This document shows, one piece after another, positions 21,691 through 32,137 of a stretch of DNA of 64,000 bases (position 1 is the stretch's first letter; each line of letters starts with the position of its first letter). The stretch covers positions 310,001 to 374,000 of the forward strand of contig JAEBUN010000031.1 of NCBI GenBank assembly GCA_023014365.1, in the 5' to 3' direction. The DNA comes from Lepiota brunneoincarnata. Its lineage: Eukaryota; Basidiomycota; Agaricomycetes; Agaricales; Agaricaceae. The notes below the pieces were generated by a model. It ran no database searches. It was not told where the DNA came from and saw nothing but the letters and a program-made list of their open reading frames with translations. Both the position numbers and the translations under genes were made by a program.

Positions 21691-24600
21691 CACACAACTA
21701 TAATGATGTTCAGAAATTTGTAGGACTCATAAATTACTTAGCGAACTTCTTACCCAACATAAACACATACACTAGCCCCCTAATGGCCATAACACAAAAC
21801 GGAACACCATTCCACTGGCGACCACTCCACCAACGATGCTTTGACATGATCAAGCACATTTGCTGCAAAACCCCAGTACTAAAACCTATAGATCCACGAT
21901 CAGGTGAACCCATATGGGTGATCTGTGACGCCTCAAAATCAGGCATTGGAGCTATGTATGGCCAAGGACCTACATGGGACAAATGCAGACCAGCAGGACT
22001 AATGTCCCGAAAATTCACACCAGCACAACAGAACTATGCTGTCCATGAAATGGAGACCCTTGCAATACTAGAAGCACTGATGAAATGGGAAGATAAGCTT
22101 GTGGGATACCCAATACACATAATTACAGACCACAAAGCATTGGAATTCTTCAATACCCAAGCACGGCTATCACATCGACAGCACAGATGGACCAAATTCT
22201 TATCTCAGTTTGATTTTGACATAACCTACATAAAAGGGGAATATAATAAGATAGCAGACTGCCTGAGTCGATATTATGAGAATGACTCACCCAGTGACAC
22301 AACTAACCCATCCGAATATGTCAAGGCTGACACCAGGCTTGACCCAAATGGTGAAGACCTCCCCAGTAACCGACTATCCAAAATCCAACAGCGAGTGATT
22401 GAACTGCAAGCTATACAAGGACAAGAAATACGCAGGAGCAATAGACTCCGAGAAAAATGTGAAGAAAGAGAAAAGGAAGCTGAACTATTAAAAGAGGCAG
22501 ACCAACAGATCAGACACCCCACAAATAATGATCCAAAACACCAAAAACATATGACAAAGATAACTACCAGCAAGGAACAGACACTCACAGATGCACTACT
22601 TGACCAAAATGGTCAAGCCCCTCCACACCATAAAATGGAAGATACCTTCCTGACCACCATTAAAGCTGCATATCAGAATGACAAATTCCTAGATAATATA
22701 CTCCATGAGCCTGAAAGCCACCGAAATTCATTCACAATCGGAAATAACCTTGTATACAAACCAAATACACGTGGAGACTTGGCATTATGCATCCCTGATA
22801 ACCGAAAATTAATAACAGACATACTTACAAGTGCCCATGAAACGGTAGGACACTTTAGTGAACACAAGACCAGCAACCAAGTAAGAAGATGGTACTGGTG
22901 GCCATGTGTTATGATCCATGCTCCTTCTGTATCCGAGGATAACTGGAGACGGCCTTCAATCACTCTACAAGGTGTCCGAGACGGTTGGCCTTTATAGAGC
23001 TTAGTGGATTGCGCTCAATGAGATAACGAGGGAAGACGCCAAGTTAAGGCAGAGAGGTAAACGACCGCTGTTAACAAGATTAAAGCTTAGGGCTTTAATC
23101 TCTACTTGTACAGGCCTTATATACCTATGAGGTGCTATATACTTGTTATAGGTTACTTGGCTGTTCTACTGGTCGTGCGCAGTCCTGACCATGATGCACA
23201 TCCTGGCTGATGGCATCCTAGTGTTATTTATATTACAATGAGTCAGTACTCTTGCTACTGCTGTGCGATGTTCCATCGCTTTCCTCTGACTCGTAATCTT
23301 CTTCTCCCGATTGTATCTCCATGGAGTCCTCTCCGTTCTCGCTCTCCATTCTCTCAGTGCTTCCATCCGTATCGGAGGTTGGGTCGGTTGATCCATGGTT
23401 ATCTTCCTCGTCCTCGGGGTATTCCAATATATCCTCCAAGGTTATCTCCATTCCTGCTTCTCTCGCCAGGTCCTGCATGGCGGTGTAATATTCCCCTTCC
23501 TCGTCTTTGTATTCTTGTGCCCGTAATTGGTCTGTAGTCTCCTGTACCCATCTTGTAAAGTCGAACAATAGTTCTTGTTCCTCCCGGTCTGGACTGTTCA
23601 TAACACCATGTATGGCCAAAGACATTCGCGAATTCTGTCGAACTTGTGAAAAAAATGTCAGGTATTGAAACCAAATAACAAAAAACCTATGGGAAAACTA
23701 CACTCACTACCGATACCCACAAAACCGTGGGACTCAATTGGAATGGACTTCATCGGACCATTTCCTGAAGCCCATGGATTCAATTATTTATGGGTAATTA
23801 TCTGTAGGATGACGAATATGACTCACCTCATACCAGTCGATACAACCTCAACAGCAAATGAACTATCTTGGATATATATCCGAGAAATCGTACAACTGCA
23901 TGGACTACCCAGCTCAATCGTGAGTGACTGAGATACAAAATCTACGTCTAAATGATGGCATGAAACACATCAAATCTTAGGGACAAAACTATTAATGTCC
24001 ACATCATTCCATCCTCAAACAGATGGTCAGACTGAACGCACTAACCAAAACGTCAGCCAAATCTTCCGAGCAGTCATTAGCCATGACCAAAAGAATTGGG
24101 TCGATAAACTACCCATGGTCAAATTTGCAATTAATGCAAGCATATCAGAAACAACAGGATACGCACCTTTCGAGCTGAATAATGGATACATGCCATCCAT
24201 ACTATGGGAAATCCGTAGCGGCAACCATGCACCTAAGGGTATTAAACAATTTGCTGAACAAGCGTTACAAAACCTAGCAGAAGCTCATGACTCTATAATT
24301 GAGGCACACATAAAACAAGCCAAATATGCAAATACATGGCAAATTAATGAACCTGACTACCAACAAAATGACCTGGTATTCCTCTCAGTAACAAACCTGA
24401 ACCTACCAAAAAATAGAGCACGTAAATTATGTCCAAAATTCATTGGACCCTATCGGATCAAATATACACACCCTAATACATCCACTTATACCCTAGAGCT
24501 GCCCCCCGCACTCCAGAATTGTCGCATACACCCAACATTCCATGCAAGCTTGCTGCGACCATACCACCCATCCGATGATGACCTATTCCCTGACAGAAAA

Positions 24601-24879
24601 AAGCCAGAGCCATATGACTTTGGTGCTGACAGCAACCAAGAATGGTTTGTTGATGAAATTATTGGTCACCAAAAACTTAACAGCAACAAAATAGAATTTG
24701 AAGTGCAATGGAGCCTAGGAGACACAACCTGGGAGCCACTAGAACACTGCAAGGACCTCATGGCCCTTGATCGATACCTTGAATTACATGACACCCAAAA
24801 GATTAGTGAATTAACAACCAGATCACAAAAAAACTTACCCATGACACCACAAAAAACATCAGGAACCCACAAAACATGA
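21691..24879 (+). pseudogene. pol: RNase H and integrase of element F, interrupted by a solo LTR
   Basis: After the one-base shift the frame gives Y-N-D-V-Q-K-F-V-G-L, RNase H (V-I-C-D-A-S-K-S-G-I-G near 21920; I-T-D-H-K-A-L-E-F-F near 22122) and the start of integrase (R-R-W-Y-W-W-P-C near 22885). The solo LTR at 22907-23605 splits the integrase zinc region. The core resumes at 23606 with G-M-D-F-I-G-P-F (near 23742) and H-P-Q-T-D-G-Q-T-E-R (near 24010). The end has E-W-F-V-D-E-I-I-G-H and F-E-V-Q-W-S-L-G-D-T-T-W-E-P, a chromodomain-like fold. Premature TGA at 23929 and 23953, plus an A-run frameshift near 23650. The stop at 24877 is probably the natural end. Confidence 0.83.
22907..23605. 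repeat. solo LTR of family D (699 bp), TSD CCATG
   Basis: The sequence TGTTATGATCC...CTGTTCATAACA interrupts the integrase of F exactly between W-W-P-C and A-K-D-I. The host sequence CCATG is present on both sides (22902-22906 and 23606-23610). TG...CA ends, a 5-bp duplication and absence of internal domains make it a solo LTR. An acidic open frame on its minus strand (23233-23625) runs past its end into the target and is not a gene. A fragment of the same family lies at 13312-13441. Confidence 0.88.
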
Positions 24880-25011
24880 TACCCTGCAAGGAAATAATGA
24901 ATTACAAGCAAGAAAATATAAAAGCCACTGACAGCAAAACAATTTACTCAGCTACATCTGCACCCGCCCTCACCCAACCCCAAAAAAAAAAAACCTACAT
25001 ATACATCCAAG
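24880..25011 (+). other. spacer between integrase and extra frame of element F
   Basis: This is a 132-bp A-rich spacer with a run of ten or so A near 24985. I see no splice signals that I can support. It separates the integrase stop from the ATG of the extra frame. Confidence 0.5.
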
Positions 25012-26781
25012 ATGCCTACCCCTATTTTGCATGGCTATGGAAGGACAAGAGGACAGAGTGAACGAACCCATATGCCTCGAGAGCTTTGGCTGGAGAGGGG
25101 GGGAACTGCACATGGCAGTAGGAACAACGAACAAAACACAGGGACATACCCAAACCAAATCGATCAACAGATTGTTAGGATGCAAACATCACATGTCCTA
25201 CCAAACGTGATGAGACGTACACATGATGAATCACATGTCACAAGACACACCAATACTCGAACATGAGACATTATACCACCACACTTGAGAAACATCCGCT
25301 ATGGACGACCAGCCTATGTCACTCCTACTAGAGACACAATCGATAACAATAACAAGGATACCAACATCCAACCAATCAACCATGACCTGGATGACTTAAC
25401 CTCACCCGGTACAAACCCTAGATTCTGGGGAACAACAACAATAGATGGAAATGAGGAGCAAAATAACTACCTGCGGGGCATGCTCTCGTTCTACTCATAC
25501 TATTCACCATTCACCAACACAGTATTTATGGGAAACACGGCACTCACTGTGGCCAAGTTCGAGACCACTCAGAACAAAGCATTCACAATCCCTGATGAGC
25601 ACCCTATCTACTCTGTTGCCAAACGAGGCCTACCACTTACACCATCTGAGGCACAGGCCCTCATCACAGCCATGCGCGACCCCTCTATACAAGGATCTAC
25701 ACACACTGAAGCCTACCTATTATTATTTAAACTATTTGCAGTAGCTGCCAGAAGCACAGAACACGTCCACGATAAAACCATGACCTGGCTCATGACCAAG
25801 TCAGACTTCAGCCCTGATGCAGACTCACCACCAGTACCTCACATGACACTCTTCCCCTCGCAAACTCCTTGCCCCATAATATCGACAGCACGATCAATCT
25901 CTGGGTTTACAGGAATACCAGCACCAAGTATCTACAACCTTATGAAGCTGGACACCCACGCAGAATACTTACTCTGCCAAAGCCACCCCGCAACACTCAA
26001 CCACACCCACAGCATCATAATCGATCATGCACTCTGAGTAGACAGGTGCTCTGTTTTTGGCTACAGTCTAGGAAGACTCCTTTGCACCTCTGACTCGAAG
26101 CCTGCAAAAATCAAATTCATGCGATACTTTGCCCTCCTCACTGCACTCCCCCACCAATATTACAAAGCCATTCAAACACTCCCAGAACAATTTAACCCAC
26201 AGACCAGCCCCAATTTCTGCATCTGACCCACCGTTATTGACCGCGATGGGGTCAATTACATCACAATTGACATGGTAATCGAGGCACTCATTCACAACCG
26301 CATTCCGCCCTCCTGGATTGACCATGCCTACACCTATGGCATCCACTGCCTCAACTTCATGTACCAGACCAAGGTACTCGACCCCAACTTCCTAACATGC
26401 ATAGACGACGAGCGCATCACCCATTTAATGGAATACGGCACTCCACCCCTAATCACTGAATTGGCTGGTTGGAGAACACCTACACAGCAGGACATCGATC
26501 GTGTCCTCGACTCCTTTGAGGGGCTATCCCAGGTGTTGGAAAACGATCCCTGTAATGCAGCTGGATGGGCTCAATTAGGCAAGCCGGCTATCTTTCATCA
26601 CTTACCATCGCGAAAATATCTCAACACCGAACCGCCTACACCCGAAGACTCAACTGCACCAATCACCCCACATTTGGCACCACCCACCAACATACCTGCA
26701 CTTGCTGATCCACTCCTACTCTGGGGAGACGAACCCACCAACTTCCAATTCATGATGGAGGATGAATTCACCACTGTTTAA
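25012..26781 (+). pseudogene. extra frame of element F, 589 codons, unknown function, three in-frame TGA
   Basis: A single frame from ATG 25012 to TAA 26779-26781 is interrupted only by TGA at 25264, 26035 and 26224. It sits where an envelope gene would be in retroviruses. I see no signal peptide, no clear membrane segment and no protease-type or nucleic-acid-binding motif. The first 100 residues are basic and polar. The middle has a regular, protein-like composition (for example E-A-Y-L-L-L-F-K-L-F-A-V-A-A-R-S near 25710). The C-terminal 70 residues are P/T-rich and end acidic. Long coding potential in one frame and the same TGA-only decay as gag-pol argue that it was translated when the element was active. 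I do not recognise the family. It could be a captured host gene or an element-specific accessory protein. Confidence 0.6.
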
Positions 26782-26897
26782 ATAAATACTCCATTTCCAA
26801 GGCTCCATCTCATTTACCACGCTCTATATCATTCTACACCCTCCTTTTTCTATCATCTTACATTTTAGACTGACTACGCAGTCTCAGGAGGAGGTAA
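26782..26897 (+). promoter_or_regulatory. 3' untranslated region and polypurine tract of element F
   Basis: After TAA at 26781 there are 116 bp to the 3' LTR. The last bases, GGAGGAGGTAA (26887-26897), are a purine tract directly abutting TGTAACC, as expected for plus-strand priming. Confidence 0.7.
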
Positions 26898-27062
26898 TGT
26901 AACCAGTAGCTACATATTCTCGTCTATCCTACATAGTGTGACTGGTAGTAACAGTCACAGTAGTTACACTTTTAATCATCAACTCTCATTGCAGAGACCG
27001 TTCAGATCAAATTCTGACTGTAATTCTAAGTGTAATTCTACCTGGAACATCAACGCGTTTCA
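26898..27062 (+). repeat. 3' LTR of element F (165 bp)
   Basis: It is the longer LTR copy, retaining 11 bp (CATTGCAGAGA) absent from the 5' LTR. It is followed by CAACC, the target duplication. Confidence 0.9.
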
Positions 27063-27067
27063 CAACC

Positions 27068-28499
27068 ACAATCAATATGGTGCCAACTTCACCACAAATG
27101 CATGTGTGAAGGTCTTGATACCCCCCACCTCAATCTCCAGCCACTTGATGCAGCCCCCCAAGTCCTCCTTTCCTCCATTAGCTGTCTGCATGGTCATCCT
27201 CCAACCCCAGTTAACTTCTATTCCCAGTTCCTCCCACAAGTCCTTTCAAACCACCACAATTTCCAACCCCTCATCCAGCAACCTCATTTCCTGTACCCTC
27301 CCCATCAGTGTGACCTTGACCTCCCTAAGTGGTGTTGAGAACTCCAATGGGATTACTGGTGCCATTGACAGGGCTGCCCCTACTGTTGGTATCTTTTGCA
27401 CACATGTGTTTTCAACTAGTATCTTGCAAGGATTGCCACTGATAGTCAATAGATCCTTTATCAAGAGTTTTGGTGCTTCCATATCAAGAACCTGCTGGTA
27501 TACTCACTGCACTGCCTAGGGGTCTGCCATTTTGCACTTGAAACAATAGGCCTGTTGCTGGTAAGTGTTTGGTACCTTCCCCTCCTCTTTTCTTCCACCC
27601 ATCTCACTCCCTTCTCCATTTTTCCTTCCCACCCCCTTTCTTTCCTGTGCCCTTGTGGTCACCAATCCATCTGCCTCCCCCTCTGCTATCTCCTCCAACT
27701 CTGCAATGGTGCCCCATACAAACCCCTCCTCATCAGCCTCCTAAGCTGAGATGTAGGAACTAAATGCCATTGGGGCCCCAAGATGTGGTGGCAGCTCTCA
27801 CTGTACTGGTCAAGTTGGTGTAGTTGTCAGTGCCATCCTTGAGGTAAGGAGTCCACCATACTTCTTGTCAATTGCCCCCTTAAAGCCTCCAGGGTATCAT
27901 AGAATACATGAGCCATCTGCATGAACATGGTACCCACTGGGGAGGACAATTAGCCATCCAGCATGCATATACTCCAGAACAATTGGACACATGCAAATGT
28001 GATGATCTCCTTTGCACATGAGGCATGAAGTATCAGGGATGGTTGGAGTAGAGGGAAGAGCTGGGCCAAATGTGGATTGTGGAGTACTGACAGCAGCTTG
28101 TTGATAGGTGCCTGCTGTTCCTGGAGTCATCCAGTGAGCTAGAGGAGGAATGCATTCAGCAACCATTGGGGCTACCATGATGAGTCAAACATAAGCATGC
28201 ATGTAGGCATTGTCCTGGACATTGAGATCTCATAATTTGGCTGTGAGTTCCTCTACTTCTCCCATCTCCTTTGGCTTCTCCTCTTCAAACCTCACCCTCC
28301 TTGTCCTCACTTCCATTCTCTCCTTTCCCCTCCCTTTACATACTCATGGCCTCTTGTCTTCATCCTCACTTAATCCTTCCGTCATTCCACCCTCATCTTC
28401 ACTGCTCTCTCCCCTTCTTGCCTTCCATCCTCCAACCTTTTGCCTCCTCTTTTTCAATGCATAATCCACCTTGTCCCCATCTTCATCTTCATCCACAGT
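27068..28499 (-). pseudogene. gag-pro: gypsy element E, 5' half: gag end and protease region
   Basis: On the minus strand an acidic, basic-patched gag segment (V-D-E-D-E-D-G-D-K-V from 28497) leads to a cysteine/histidine cluster (C-L-M-C-K-G-D-H-H-I-C-M-C near 28020), then a charged linker and a retropepsin-like region (P-L-E-F-S-T-P-L-R-E-V-K-V near 27340, then M-Q-T-A-N-G-G near 27180). The order matches the RT type found at 14330-16589. Stops and frameshifts are common. The right edge is set by the solo LTR at 28500 and the left edge by element F. Confidence 0.65.
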
Positions 28500-29158
28500 T
28501 GTCATATCCATGCCAACTCAGAGTCTAATCACTTAAACTTCGGCTTCTCGATTCCACGTGTGCTCCACACAACAACCCTCTGCCCTCCGACTCGGCCCCA
28601 ACTTGCTCCGACCACAACCCACTGCCCCGATCACATGACCACCTCCACACGTGCCGTGGTCACCTGACCCTCGGTGTCTCTAGTTCCAGTCTCCATTTCC
28701 TGTCCGTAGTCACGATACGTTATCGGTCTCCATACCTGTACCGGTTTCCATTCCATTCGTAATCTGTTCGTAATCCGTTGTAACTATATCGGCCTCCGCT
28801 TCGCTCCGCACGTAATCAGTACAAGTCATAGTTCGTAAGGCCAGTAGTATATATACTGTAGGTACTTGGCTTGTACTCCTCAGTCTGATAATCGATTCGA
28901 GCAGCAGACCAGCTCCCTGTTCTCTATCCTCTCCTCTCTTCTGCCTCGCTCCCTTCAGCCCCGACTTCCTGAAATACGGCCTAGGACAGTAGGAGGGCAC
29001 AGCACATACGCTGAGGCTGCAAGTCCAACCCCCCGCCCGACGTACTCCGCCTCGGTCCCGAAGTCTACATACTGACTTCGCCCTGTCCCCCGGTTACCTT
29101 ATATCAAGGTTACCACCCCAACCCTCCGCCTCGGTCCCGACCCGCACCGGCTCTAACA
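28500..29158 (+). repeat. solo LTR of element A family (659 bp), TSD ACAGT
   Basis: It begins TGTCATATCC and ends CTCTAACA, aligning end to end with the 5' LTR of element A in reverse orientation. Perfect duplication ACAGT is at 28495-28499 and 29159-29163. Removing the LTR and one ACAGT rejoins the gag frame of E (V-Y-A-R-G-T-V-D-E-D-E-D), which confirms the insertion point to the base. Confidence 0.93.
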
Positions 29159-29163
29159 ACAGT

Positions 29164-29520
29164 CCCCCTTGCATACACCAATCATCCTGCTGCCAAGGCT
29201 TTGTTCATTTTTGGGATTTTTGACCAGTCCATTGTATGATCATCAACCAGGAGTTGACTGTAGATAGTTACATGAGCCTTTGAAGGTAAGCCTTGGGTTC
29301 TAAGGATGTCATCCATTATGATGAAGTAGGAAAGAGTTCAGGCAGAAGAGTTGAGAGTCAGAATGACCACAACCCCTTGCAGTGGGCTCCAATTATGTGG
29401 GGTGAAGGGTGAGTAGTAGTCAAAAGAATAGGAGATTTGAATATGGGTTTTAGTGAGCAAACTTTAAGATGAACAAAGGGAAAATTTGATGGTTAACTAT
29501 GTGAGTACAAGCTGATTATA
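29164..29520 (-). pseudogene. gag: start of element E gag (ATG at 29316) and its leader
   Basis: On the minus strand ATG at 29316 opens M-D-D-I-L-R-T-Q-G-L-P-S and runs to V-Y-A-R-G at 29164, where the solo LTR interrupts. The frame then continues at 28499. Bases 29317-29520 are the leader; the 5' LTR of E is not recognisable, and a TRIM-family solo LTR begins at 29521. Confidence 0.55.
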
Positions 29521-29725
29521 TGTTGGAATTGGTGATTCCAGCAAACTGATGGAATGCTGACCACCAGAGTAGCTGACTGCCTCATGGTAGCCTTACTGTA
29601 GTTACACTTATATACCTGTTGTTCTCAAGTAGTTACTCTGTCCTTTTACCTCCCTTACCCCTGCTGTTGTCTCCCCTCGAATGTATGCTGTTGTTGCTAT
29701 ACACCTTCTTGAGATAATTTCAATA
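29521..29725 (-). repeat. solo LTR of TRIM family (205 bp), TSD TTATA
   Basis: TGTTGGAATTGG...TTTCAATA is the reverse complement of the LTR at 31933-32137. It has the same 205-bp length and keeps the segment that the 30839 copy lost. TTATA flanks it on both sides (29516-29520 and 29726-29730). Confidence 0.9.
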
Positions 29726-29796
29726 TTATATAGCTATGAGAGGTGCCTAAGCACTGGACGAGCAAGAAATAACGAAAGACATATTCTACAGTCTAA

Positions 29797-30053
29797 TAAA
29801 ATGTAACAATTTGTGTATGGGCCTGAAGGCACAGCATTCAAGTCTTTGCAGGTCAAAGAGGAGGGCCAAGTCACCCCAACGCAGAATGAATGTCTCCGTG
29901 CCTAAAGCACAGAGGACTTTGGACAATTATTCTATTTGTTTTATTGTTAAATACAAGCACTTTGACCATACACAGAACATGTATATAAATAGGAAGGGAT
30001 CGCTACTGAATATTCATTCCTTTCTATCCTTTCTTTCCCTACCATTTTCACTA
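29797..30053 (+). repeat. 5' LTR of copia element G
   Basis: It begins TAAAATGTAACAATT and ends CATTTTCACTA. It holds TATATAAATAGG near 29990 as a promoter core. Confidence 0.85.
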
Positions 30054-30065
30054 GGTTATGGGCCC
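30054..30065 (+). promoter_or_regulatory. primer-binding site of copia element G (initiator tRNA-Met anticodon arm)
   Basis: GGTTATGGGCCC directly follows the LTR. It is the exact complement of GGGCCCATAACC, the anticodon arm of eukaryotic initiator tRNA-Met. This is the half-tRNA priming mode known from Drosophila copia. The same 12 bases follow the 5' LTR of element H. Confidence 0.75.
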
Positions 30066-30178
30066 TGTCCGCATGCTCTAAAAAACCCAGACAACAGAAC
30101 ACCAAACTCGTAACTGAACTGCCACTCATTTCCTTATCTGTCTGCTGACCATCCAGCACCAGTCGCTCACACTAAACC

Positions 30179-30838
30179 ATGCCTAAGGACAATCTCTTCA
30201 CCAAAGTCCCCACCTTAACCACTGATGGGTCCAATTGGCCCACATATCGAGATCGCCTTCGCTGGGCACTGGACGCCCAAGATGTCCTCCAGCACTTGGA
30301 CAACATTATCAATAAACCTGAAATAAAATCAGATGAGAAAGACGCCACTGCCGCAATTGAGAGACAAGATAAATGGCGACATAACGAGGCAATAGTCAAG
30401 CACATTATTGCCTGCACAGTACCAGACACGATCTTCAACTGTGTGAAGAACAAGGGCACAGCGAAGGAGATATGGGATGTGGTGGCATCCATCTTTGATG
30501 GGAAATCGGGGGTTGTAGCTGTGGAGCTAAGGCAAAGGCTTCACAGACTCAAATGCAAAGAGACTGAGGACGTACGTGAACATTTCGACCAGATGATTGA
30601 CCTCCGGGAGAGGCTGGCAGCCATGGGGACTGAACTCAATGACAGTGACTTTGCGGCAATCATCATAAGTTCCCTCCCTTCCTCATATGACCTGACAATC
30701 ATGACCCTAATCACAACCTTGAAGTTGAATAAGGTTGCAATCATGCTGGAAACTGTCACACAGCTGATGATGGATGAATACAATAGATGGGTTGCCAAAG
30801 GACAAGATGAGGGGAACAGAGATGGCGAAAGTGCAACT
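30179..30838 (+). pseudogene. gag: copia gag (UBN2-type) of element G, 3' truncated
   Basis: ATG at 30179 in a good context opens a frame with the copia Gag N-terminus (D-G-S-N-W-P-T-Y-R-D-R-L near 30220), T-A-K-E-I-W-D near 30455 and the central L-R-Q-R-L-H-R-L-K-C near 30525. About 220 codons remain. The frame then runs into the TRIM LTR at 30839. A CCHC knuckle and everything downstream are absent. No premature stop lies before the breakpoint. Confidence 0.8.
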
Positions 30839-32137
30839 GTTGAAATCATCCCAAGAAGGTGTATAGCAACAACGGCATATATTCGAGGGGAGACAACGGC
30901 GGGGGTAAGGGAGGTAAACAGACAGTGTAACTACAGTGAGGCTACCATGAGGCAGTCGGCTACTCCAGTGGTCGGCATTCCATCAGTTTGCCAGAATCAC
31001 CAATTCCAACACTCTCCCACAAACTAAGGAATGTCGGCTAGAAAGCTTCATCCTCAAGATCATTGAGGTGAGGGCAGCATGGGCGATGACTGGTGCTAAG
31101 GAAAGAGCAGGGGTGGTGCAAGGGTGTGGGCAACAACTTGTGACAGGCAATTTCGGAGGTAGGGATAGCAACAGCAAGAGCTTCATCAGGGGTGATATGG
31201 AAGCGATTGAGCAGGGGATGTAGGCTTGGCAAATATACTTGTTTATGAAATAATGAATGACTCCATGCAGCAGAGGGAATGTTGTCAAAAGGAAAATGGG
31301 GAGGGTGTCATAAGGATGGGGAGATCCAATAGCGAGAGCAAGGATGATGATGTCATCGGAGGGAAAGGAGGTGAGGGGTACTCAGCCAACAGCGAGTGGT
31401 CTTGGCACAGGTTTGGACAGGCATGCACAAAAACTCTTCCACCTTCTTGGTAATTTCATTCCCCCCAGAAAGTCCCACAGGATAGTCAACACAACCAAAG
31501 GAATCCTTTGAGTGGACAACACAGTTGAATAGCAACTCCCATTCACAGCAATTCGGTTCATCAAATAGAATGTCAGTCATGAGGTAAGGATGGGGTGATC
31601 AACGGATCAGGGGCAAAGACAACAACAACAACAAACAATGAGCGACGGCAGCAGCAGTGGCAAATAGTGAGTGGCGGCAGCAGGCTTCAGGGGACAGAAC
31701 AATGGCGATTAGGTAACAATGGCAGTGGCGGGTTACAGCTTTAATTTATGACAATGACAACAACAACAACAAGTGGATAGAGAACGACAGAACAGCAACG
31801 ACAGCGATGACGACAGGCATGGGAAAATCAGCAGGGATAGCGAGCGACGGCAGTTGGAATGGGGTAACAATGGTGGCAATGAGAGGAAGGGGGCAGCGGC
31901 AGCGAGAGGAGGGGACAGGGGTAGTCTGTTTATGTTGAAATCATCCCAAGAAGGTGTATAGCAACGACAGCATATATTTGAGGGGAGACAACAGCGGGGG
32001 TAAGGGAGGTAAACAGACAGTGTAACTACTTGAGAACAACAGGTATATAAGTGTAACTACAGTGAGGCTACCATGAGGCAGTCGGCTACTCCGGTGGTTG
32101 GCATTCCATTAGTTTGCCGGAATCACCAATTCCAACA
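30839..32137 (+). mobile_element. TRIM-like non-autonomous LTR element (1,299 bp)
   Basis: LTRs at 30839-31011 (173 bp) and 31933-32137 (205 bp) both start TGTTGAAATC and end TTCCAACA. The left copy has lost about 32 bp between two GTGTAACTAC repeats. Flanks are GCAAC and ACAAC, a duplication with one G/A difference. The 921-bp interior is G/A-rich with CAACAACAAC and CAGCAG tracts, has no retrotransposon domain, and a purine tract (AGAGGAGGGGACAGGGG) lies near its end. The GCAAC side is copia gag and the ACAAC side is copia RT tail. Confidence 0.8.

Larger units (their letters stand above)
16595..27062 (+). mobile_element. Ty3/gypsy element F (10,468 bp), inserted in element E
   Basis: LTRs at 16595-16748 and 26898-27062 both begin TGTAACC and end GTTTCA. 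The flanks carry a perfect 5-bp duplication, CAACC, at 16590-16594 and 27063-27067. Inside, on the plus strand, are gag, protease, RT, RNase H, integrase, a chromo-like C-terminus and an extra frame of 589 codons before the 3' LTR. A GGAGGAGGTAA purine tract (26887-26897) precedes the 3' LTR. All 18 premature stops I found are TGA. A 699-bp solo LTR of another family (22907-23605) sits in the integrase. Confidence 0.93.

Noticed and set aside
23233..23625. Acidic 130-codon minus-strand frame as a gene
   Set aside because: It lies almost entirely within the 699-bp solo LTR defined by the CCATG duplication and crosses into its target.
17005..26781. TGA used as a sense codon (recoded element or mitochondrial code)
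   Set aside because: All stops being TGA first suggested recoding. But TGG is used normally for Trp, intact CGA codons remain, several TGA sites are Arg in the family, and LTR changes show the same CpG-limited pattern. Deamination of CGA explains it.
25012..26781. Retroviral-type envelope gene
   Set aside because: Only the position fits. No signal peptide, hydrophobic anchor, fusion peptide or basic cleavage site is visible.
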